From: Nocardia sienata NBRC 100364
GTDB lineage: Bacteria; Actinomycetota; Actinomycetes; Mycobacteriales; Mycobacteriaceae
Length of the DNA: 64,000 nt
Assembly (NCBI RefSeq): GCF_001613205.1
Contig: NZ_BDBX01000053.1
Coordinates: forward strand, 1 to 64,000
Direction of reading: 5' to 3'
Part shown: in pieces, positions 59,659-64,000 of the stretch
Position numbering within the stretch: the stretch's first letter is position 1
Layout of the letters: every line of letters begins with the position of its first letter
Program-made: the position numbers and the translations under genes
The notes under the pieces: model-generated
Database searches by the model: none
Seen by the model: the letters and a program-made list of their open reading frames with translations, nothing else
Told to the model about the DNA's origin: nothing

Positions 59659-59901
59659 ATGTATTCCGGCACCCGTCTGCGCACTGTCACCGGCACTGTG
59701 GTGATCGCTCTCGCGGCCGGCCTCGGTGCGGTCGCCTGCAGCAGCGACCGCTGGTGCGAATTCGACGCCACCGATACCAAGGTCGCCGATTCCTATTGCG
59801 AGAAAGGTACTCCCGGCTACGAATGGGAGCCCGACAGCGACGGCAAGAACAACAGCAAGAAGAAGCCCAGCAAATCCACCACCTCCAAACGCCCTCACTG
59901 A
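59659..59901 (+). CDS. Small lipoprotein
   Basis: 80 residues. Signal peptide with lipobox AVAC, mature part with two cysteines (RWCEF, SYCEKG) and a Lys/Ser/Thr-rich tail (KKKPSKSTTSKRPH). No family recognised. Follows the EEP gene by 46 bp and may share its transcript. Confidence 0.7.
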   Translation: MYSGTRLRTVTGTVVIALAAGLGAVACSSDRWCEFDATDTKVADSYCEKGTPGYEWEPDSDGKNNSKKKPSKSTTSKRPH

Positions 59902-60493
59902 GCGGGCGCGGTCGCGGGTGAATCGGTTGTTCTCTCGCCGGATAGTCACCGGGCGATGAGGCACCGGCGGAGAAGGTTCGCCTCGGGTACGGCCGAGGTC
60001 CCCGCTTCGGCGTAGGTCTGTTCCCGCAGCCCGCTCCGGCATGGCATACAGACCGTGTTCCCGGCCCTTTGCGACGGGCTCTCTGCCACCCGGCCCTTCA
60101 CCGCGCGCCCCGGGCGCGGGTGCCCGCCGGCGACTGGTCCGGCATCCACCCAGGACTGTTCGCGCTGCTGTACTGCCTGCTGTTCATATCGCCGCGCCGC
60201 CGAAGCCATCGCCCCGACACCGCGGCGACGGCCGGGCGGCCGCCGTGGTCGCACCCGGCCTGCCGGCCCACGCGGCCACCCCTTTAGGACCGGCGTTCTC
60301 GTGATCAGCATGTGGCCGGCGACGCTGGGGACTGCAGTTCGCCGGCGCGCCGGCGGTGCCCTTCGGTGCCGCGCCGGCGTGTTCGTCCGGGCGGCATGGG
60401 TCGCGGGATCCGACCGATATCGATAGCCGGTGGGCATCGATTTGACGCCGTAAAATAGACTCACCGGTGTTTCGGATTTCGGAGAGGTTGCCG
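59902..60493. other. Intergenic stretch, 592 bp, upstream of the toxin module
   Basis: No convincing gene; several overlapping frames exist on both strands without domains. Inverted GC-rich stretches (about CGCGCCCCGGGCGCG) lie near 60110. The last 30 bases before 60494 are repeated before the second toxin gene. Confidence 0.5.
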
Positions 60494-61069
60494 GTGTCGC
60501 GGGTCCCGCACGAGTACATCGCGTTTGCGAGCCGTCTGTCCGGCTACGTGCAGACCTATGTCCAGAAGATCCGCGTCGAGGTCGACGGTCTGATCGGGCT
60601 GGGTACCGGGGTCGGCCCGGGGAGGCTGGTGACCGAGGATGCCGTGGCAGCGGAGCGGATCCCCGGGCATGGGCAGGCGGGCGTCGAGGGGCGGGCCGGT
60701 TCGGAAACCGCGGCCGGGCCCGGCGAGGCCCAGTCGCGGGCGGACGCGGAGAAGACGACCCCGGCTCGGCCGGATCGGCGGCGGGTGGCCGAGATCGTGC
60801 GCGCGGCGGGAGCCGATAGCGGGAATTTCGGTGTCGGCCGGGCCGGTCGGGCCGAGGCGGATGCCGCCGGACTGGTCTGGGTGGGGCTCGAGGCCAGGCC
60901 GTTTCCCTACAACGGCACCCATCGCTGGGTCAGCGCAGACGGGTTGCGGCAGTATCGCCCACCCCAGCAGAAACCGTCCGGGCGGGGTGTGGAGGCCAAT
61001 TACGAGTCGCGGTCGGAGACCGGCCGGCACTGGGAGAGCAACGCGCATCTGGAGATCGAGGAGCGGTGA
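60494..61069 (+). CDS. Polymorphic-toxin-like protein (type 17-like), copy 1
   Basis: 191 residues from GTG 60494 with GGAGAGG 6 bases upstream; GTG 60467 is an alternative. N-terminal helix (SRVPHEYIAFASRLSGYVQTY), a variable Gly/Ala/Arg-rich middle, and a conserved C-terminal domain with WVSADGLRQYRPP, then QANYESR-like ANYESRSE and HWESNAHLEI. This pattern resembles polymorphic toxin type 17 domains, predicted nucleases. No signal peptide or secretion domain is seen. Followed by a TGATG overlap with its immunity gene. Confidence 0.7.
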   Translation: MSRVPHEYIAFASRLSGYVQTYVQKIRVEVDGLIGLGTGVGPGRLVTEDAVAAERIPGHGQAGVEGRAGSETAAGPGEAQSRADAEKTTPARPDRRRVAEIVRAAGADSGNFGVGRAGRAEADAAGLVWVGLEARPFPYNGTHRWVSADGLRQYRPPQQKPSGRGVEANYESRSETGRHWESNAHLEIEER

Positions 61070-61437
61070 TGAGAGCGGAACTGAAGGGAATGCACAGTCC
61101 GGATGTCGATCTCGCGGATCCGGATGCTGTGAGCGCGGCCGGTGCGGTGCTGGTGCAGTTGATGATCGGCCCGGCGGGCGGAGCGGGGGAGGAGGCGTTC
61201 GATCTCGTCATCCGGAAGTCGAGTGAGGGCGAGGCGGATGCGGGCAGGCGCGGGTTCCGGCCGGCCGACCATGCACTCGTGCTCGACCGTATCGAGGCGG
61301 CAGAGGTCCGCCGCTACGTCGAGGATTTCCTGAGTGATCTGGAACGTCCGGCTTGGGATGCGCTGGCCCGGGCGATCGGCCGGGTCGCACGGTGGGAGTT
61401 CGCGGGTTATCGGCGTGCCCGCGACACCGGCGTGTAG
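61069..61437 (+). CDS. Imm8-like immunity protein, copy 1
   Basis: 122 residues from ATG 61069 (one base shared with the toxin stop, TGATG). MRAELKGMHSPDVDLADPDAV and VQLMIGPAGGAGEEAFDLVI match the Imm8 pattern of an N-terminal RAE-K-HSPD and IGPxG-GEE-F segment. It should bind and block the toxin encoded just before it. The coupling keeps toxin and immunity in step. Confidence 0.75.
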   Translation: MRAELKGMHSPDVDLADPDAVSAAGAVLVQLMIGPAGGAGEEAFDLVIRKSSEGEADAGRRGFRPADHALVLDRIEAAEVRRYVEDFLSDLERPAWDALARAIGRVARWEFAGYRRARDTGV

Positions 61438-61608
61438 GTCCCGGCGGGCGCGCTTCCAGGGCCGGCCCGTTCCGGCGGCCGGTGACCTACTGTTCCGGGC
61501 GAACTCGCTCTGGAGGCGCTCGGCTTCTGTCGATAGCGGCGGCCGATGATTGCGATTTGCCACCACAACGTAGGCTGACCAGCGTTTCGGATGTGTGAGA
61601 GGCTGCCG

Positions 61609-62187
61609 GTGTCGCGGGTCCCGTACGAGTATGTCGCGTTCGCGAACCGCCTGTCTGTCTATGTCCAGACCTATGTCCAGAAGGTCCGAATCGAACTCGA
61701 CGGTCTGATCCGAACGGGTACCGGGGTCGGCCCGGGGAGGCTGGTGGCCGAGGATGCCGCGGGAGCGGAGCGGATCCCCCGGGGCGGGCCGGTCGGCACC
61801 GAAGGCCGGGCCGGTGCGGAGGCCGCGGCCGGACACGGCGCCGCGACACCGCGGGCGGACAATGAGCACACGACACCGGCTCGGCCGGATCGGCGGCGGG
61901 TGGCCGAAATTGTGCGCGACGCGGGAGCCGATAGCGGGAATTTCGGTGTCGGCCGGGCCGGTCGGGCCGAGGCGGATGCCGCTGGACTGGCCTGGGTGGG
62001 GCTCGAGGCCAGGCCGTTTCCCTACGGCGGTACGCAGGGCTGGGTCAGCGCGGACGGACTGCGGCAGTACCGCCCGCCCCAGCGGAAATCGATCGAGCGA
62101 GGTGTGCAGGCCAATTACGAGTCGCGGTCGGACACCCGCCGGCACTGGGAGAGCAACGCGCATCTGGAGATCGAGGAGCGGTCATGA
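61609..62187 (+). CDS. Polymorphic-toxin-like protein (type 17-like), copy 2
   Basis: 192 residues from GTG 61609. Same architecture as copy 1, with ADGLRQYRPPQRK, QANYESRSDT and WESNAHLEIEE almost unchanged, while residues about 35-95 differ. Stop overlaps the next gene as ATGA. The near-identical C-terminal domain and changed middle suggest that both copies are kept functional. Confidence 0.7.
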   Translation: MSRVPYEYVAFANRLSVYVQTYVQKVRIELDGLIRTGTGVGPGRLVAEDAAGAERIPRGGPVGTEGRAGAEAAAGHGAATPRADNEHTTPARPDRRRVAEIVRDAGADSGNFGVGRAGRAEADAAGLAWVGLEARPFPYGGTQGWVSADGLRQYRPPQRKSIERGVQANYESRSDTRRHWESNAHLEIEERS

Positions 62188-62555
62188 GAGCGGAACTGAA
62201 GGGAATGCACAGTCCGGATGTCGATCTCGCGGATCCGGATGCAGTGTGCGCGGCCGACGAGGCACTGGTGCAGTTGATGATCGGCCCGGTGGGTGAAGCG
62301 GGGGAGGAATCGTTCGATCTCGTAGTTCGGACTTCGCGTGGCAGCGGGGAAGACACGCTCGGTCCCGGGTTCCGGCCGGCCGACCACGCGCTGGTGCTCG
62401 ACCGTATCGATACCGCCGAGGTCGGCCGCTGGATCGAAGGTTTCCTGCGCGATCTCGACCGTCCCACCTGGGATGCGCTGGCCCGTGCGATCGGCCGGAT
62501 CGCACGCTGGGAATTCGCTGACTATCGACCCGCCCGCGGCGACGCCGGCGCGTAG
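62184..62555 (+). CDS. Imm8-like immunity protein, copy 2
   Basis: 123 residues. Same N-terminus as copy 1 (MRAELKGMHSPDVDLADPDAV) but differing in the middle (EALVQLMIGPVGEAGEESFD, RTSRGSGEDTLGPGF). This paired change with the second toxin suggests matching specificity for its own toxin. Confidence 0.75.
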   Translation: MRAELKGMHSPDVDLADPDAVCAADEALVQLMIGPVGEAGEESFDLVVRTSRGSGEDTLGPGFRPADHALVLDRIDTAEVGRWIEGFLRDLDRPTWDALARAIGRIARWEFADYRPARGDAGA

Positions 62556-62801
62556 GTTCCGGCGATCGGTGGGTGCTCGCCCGCGACCGCTGTCCGGCTC
62601 GTTCCGAAGGCCGGTCACCCGCTGCTACGGGCCTCTCGTAGGCATGATCCAGGGCGGCGCAATCTCTCGTCGATCGCTCTCGACGATGTCGGAGGGGTTG
62701 GAATTTGCGCCGTCATACCCGTGCGCAGGCCGATATCGGGGCATATCGGGCCGTGTCGGAAGAGCTGCGGGGAAACGGGTAGCCCGGCCCTTCCGATCGG
62801 C

Positions 62802-63065
62802 TCAGGCGGATTCGGCGAAATTGTCCGCGGTCCAGATCTCGGCCAGCTCCTCGAGGGGCAGTTCGAGAACGCGGCTCAGGGAGACGACCGTGCCGAAGCC
62901 GGGTGAGGGGAGGCGGCCGGTTTCGATCTTGCGCAGAGTCTCCGGGGAGATACCGGCCGCGCGGGCGACCTCGGCGAGGTCGCGCCCGTCGCGGGCGGTG
63001 CGCAACCGGATTCCGAGGCGGCGGCCGGCGTCGATCTGGGAGGCGGTGAGGGGCAGGCGGACCAT
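62802..63065 (-). CDS. XRE family HTH regulator
   Basis: 87 residues from ATG 63065. A single HTH (VARAAGISPETLRKIETGRLPSPGFGTVVSLSRVL) with an acidic C-terminal end. Divergent from a methionine aminopeptidase gene; the intervening palindrome (63083-63120) is probably its site, for auto- and MetAP regulation. Confidence 0.88.
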   Translation of the reverse strand: MVRLPLTASQIDAGRRLGIRLRTARDGRDLAEVARAAGISPETLRKIETGRLPSPGFGTVVSLSRVLELPLEELAEIWTADNFAESA

Positions 63066-63082
63066 GCCTCCACTGTAAAGAG

Positions 63083-63120
63083 TGGTATTAATGTACCGCA
63101 ATGACGGTATATAAATACCA
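63083..63120. promoter_or_regulatory. 38-bp palindromic operator between xre and map
   Basis: TGGTATT...AATACCA outer arms enclose TACCG-caatga-CGGTA. Thirteen of 16 bases per arm match. It overlaps the promoters of both divergent genes in an AT-rich stretch. Confidence 0.65.
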
Positions 63121-63138
63121 TTGATGTCGGAGGTTGTG

Positions 63139-63906
63139 ATGGTGGAGCTGAAATCGCCCGAGGAGATCGAGCGGATGCGTGTCGCGGGGGCGTTCGTGGC
63201 CGAAATCCTGGCGGAACTGCGAGCGGTCGCCGCGGTGGGTGTGAACCTGCTCGATCTGGAGATGATCGTGCGCGAACGGATCCGGCAGCGGGGCGCGGTG
63301 TCGTGTTACTGGGACTACGCGCCCTCGTTCGGACGCGGTCCGTTCCGTAATACGGTCTGCCTGTCGGTCAACGACGCCGTCCTGCACGGGCTGCCCTTCG
63401 ACTACGCGCTGCGCGACGGTGATGTGCTGACGGCGGATCTGGCGCTGAGCATCGACGGCTGGGTCGCCGACGCCGCCACCACCGTCATCGTCGGCACCCC
63501 CGTCGCCGCGGATCTGCGTCTGGTACGGGCCACCGAGGAGGCGCTGGCCGCGGCGATCGAGGCCGCGCAGCCCGGCAACCGCATCGGTGACATCTCCGCG
63601 GCGATCTCCGCCGTCGCGGCTGCGTACGGCTACCCCGTGAACACCGAATTCGGCGGCCACGGGCTCGGGCGGACCATGCACGAGGACCCACACGTCTCCA
63701 ACGCCGGACGCCCGGGCCGCGGCTTCCGGCTGCGGCCCGGGCTCACCCTCGCTCTGGAACCGTGGTTTGCCGCGACCACCGACCGGATCGTCACCGATCC
63801 CGACGGCTGGACCATCCGCTCGGCCGACGGCTCCCGCACCGCCCACTCCGAGCACACCGTCGCGATCACCGCCGACGGGCCCCGGGTGTTGACCACAGCG
63901 GCATGA
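63139..63906 (+). CDS. map: Type I methionine aminopeptidase (second copy type)
   Basis: 255 residues from ATG 63139 (GGAGG 5 bases upstream). Metal ligands D100, D111, H174, E207, E238 and the substrate His83 (NDAVLHGLP) are all in place. Removes the initiator Met from nascent proteins. Location beside an XRE regulator, away from ribosomal genes, suggests an extra, regulated copy. No N-terminal zinc-finger extension. Confidence 0.9.
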   Translation: MVELKSPEEIERMRVAGAFVAEILAELRAVAAVGVNLLDLEMIVRERIRQRGAVSCYWDYAPSFGRGPFRNTVCLSVNDAVLHGLPFDYALRDGDVLTADLALSIDGWVADAATTVIVGTPVAADLRLVRATEEALAAAIEAAQPGNRIGDISAAISAVAAAYGYPVNTEFGGHGLGRTMHEDPHVSNAGRPGRGFRLRPGLTLALEPWFAATTDRIVTDPDGWTIRSADGSRTAHSEHTVAITADGPRVLTTAA

Positions 63907-64000
63907 CCGAGCAGCGGCCCGGCGCGGCGATCGACTGCGTCCTACGAGGAAGTTCGATGTCTCCGGCGGCGCCGGAGGAAGCGCCGGCCCTCTGTTCGCT
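63903..64000 (+). CDS. Start of a further gene, cut by the window end
   Basis: ATG 63903 overlaps the map stop (ATGA) and remains open to the edge (32 codons, MTEQRPGAAIDCVLRGSS...). Too short to identify. Confidence 0.3.
   Translation, partial: MTEQRPGAAIDCVLRGSSMSPAAPEEAPALCS

Larger units (their letters stand above)
60465..62640 (+). repeat. Tandem duplication of a toxin-immunity module
   Basis: Two units with a period of 1115 bp contain toxin plus immunity genes and part of the flanking spacers (GTTTCGGAT upstream, and GTTCCG...GGCCGGT downstream). The units are nearly collinear in DNA; the second toxin is 1 codon longer. Recent duplication with divergence concentrated in the toxin's variable middle. 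Confidence 0.8.

Noticed and set aside
59946..60464. Minus-strand frame upstream of the toxin module
   Set aside because: Arg/Pro-rich with no motif; no ribosome site.
1..64000. tRNA, rRNA, insertion sequences and prophage genes
   Set aside because: None recognised by eye; no cloverleaf with CCA-type ends, no transposase DDE motif and no phage structural gene. A covariance scan could still find a tRNA.

Overview
The window is high-GC actinobacterial DNA, most likely Nocardia or a close relative in the Corynebacteriales. The first 10 kb keeps the mycobacterial order pafB-pafC-tatA-tatC-helY, then a DUF4333 membrane protein, a 5'-3' exonuclease and a PepE-type peptidase. The next block matches the mycobacterial order Rv2074 / Rv2073c / cobL / cobK. 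Mycothiol-type (ArsC1', DinB/maleylpyruvate isomerase), F420-type (PPOX, Ddn-like) and mycofactocin/NDMA-type enzymes also fit this group. Assignments rest on reading protein motifs and conserved gene order by eye; no database search was run.

Layout. 0-10 kb: Pup-proteasome-linked regulators PafBC, Tat export, HelY helicase, exonuclease, peptidase. 10-16.5 kb: aerobic cobalamin genes cobL, cobK, fused cobIJ and cobH; cobM is absent from its usual place between cobL and cobK, where a secreted Gly-zipper protein sits. 16.5-19.1 kb: DUF1330 protein and a MarR-controlled drug exporter. 19.2-25.1 kb: an arsenic-resistance island with two ArsR repressors, ArsI/CadI, an MFS pump, an ArsO-like flavoprotein, Acr3 and two arsenate reductases. 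25.1-32.1 kb: a patchwork accessory region with secreted proteins, a truncated metal transporter, an ArsR-SRPBCC-mycothiol enzyme operon and a serine recombinase. Two direct copies of a resolution-site-like sequence bracket about 3 kb of it.

32.4-40.5 kb: a QueG-like Fe-S protein, a putative light/B12-responsive group (SDR, small ORF, LitR/CarH-type MerR, lipocalin) with one 17-bp operator repeated at two promoters, then redox enzymes. 41-46.6 kb: cobG, and cobN behind a cobalamin riboswitch. 46.6-51.7 kb: MerR-esterase and TetR-DHA2 exporter divergons. 51.8-56.2 kb: a ferredoxin, an AprA/FrdA-like flavoprotein, an orphan NitT/TauA-type binding lipoprotein and an MFS carrier. 56.2-59.9 kb: an atypical P450, a mycofactocin-type SDR and small envelope proteins. 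60.5-62.6 kb: a tandemly duplicated toxin-immunity pair (type-17-like toxin plus Imm8-like protein). 62.8-64 kb: an XRE regulator divergent from a second methionine aminopeptidase, with a 38-bp palindrome between them.

The most unusual items are the duplicated toxin-immunity module, the res-flanked cassette, the LitR/CarH regulon with its repeated operator lying near cobalamin genes, and the flavoprotein/ferredoxin/binding-protein cluster.
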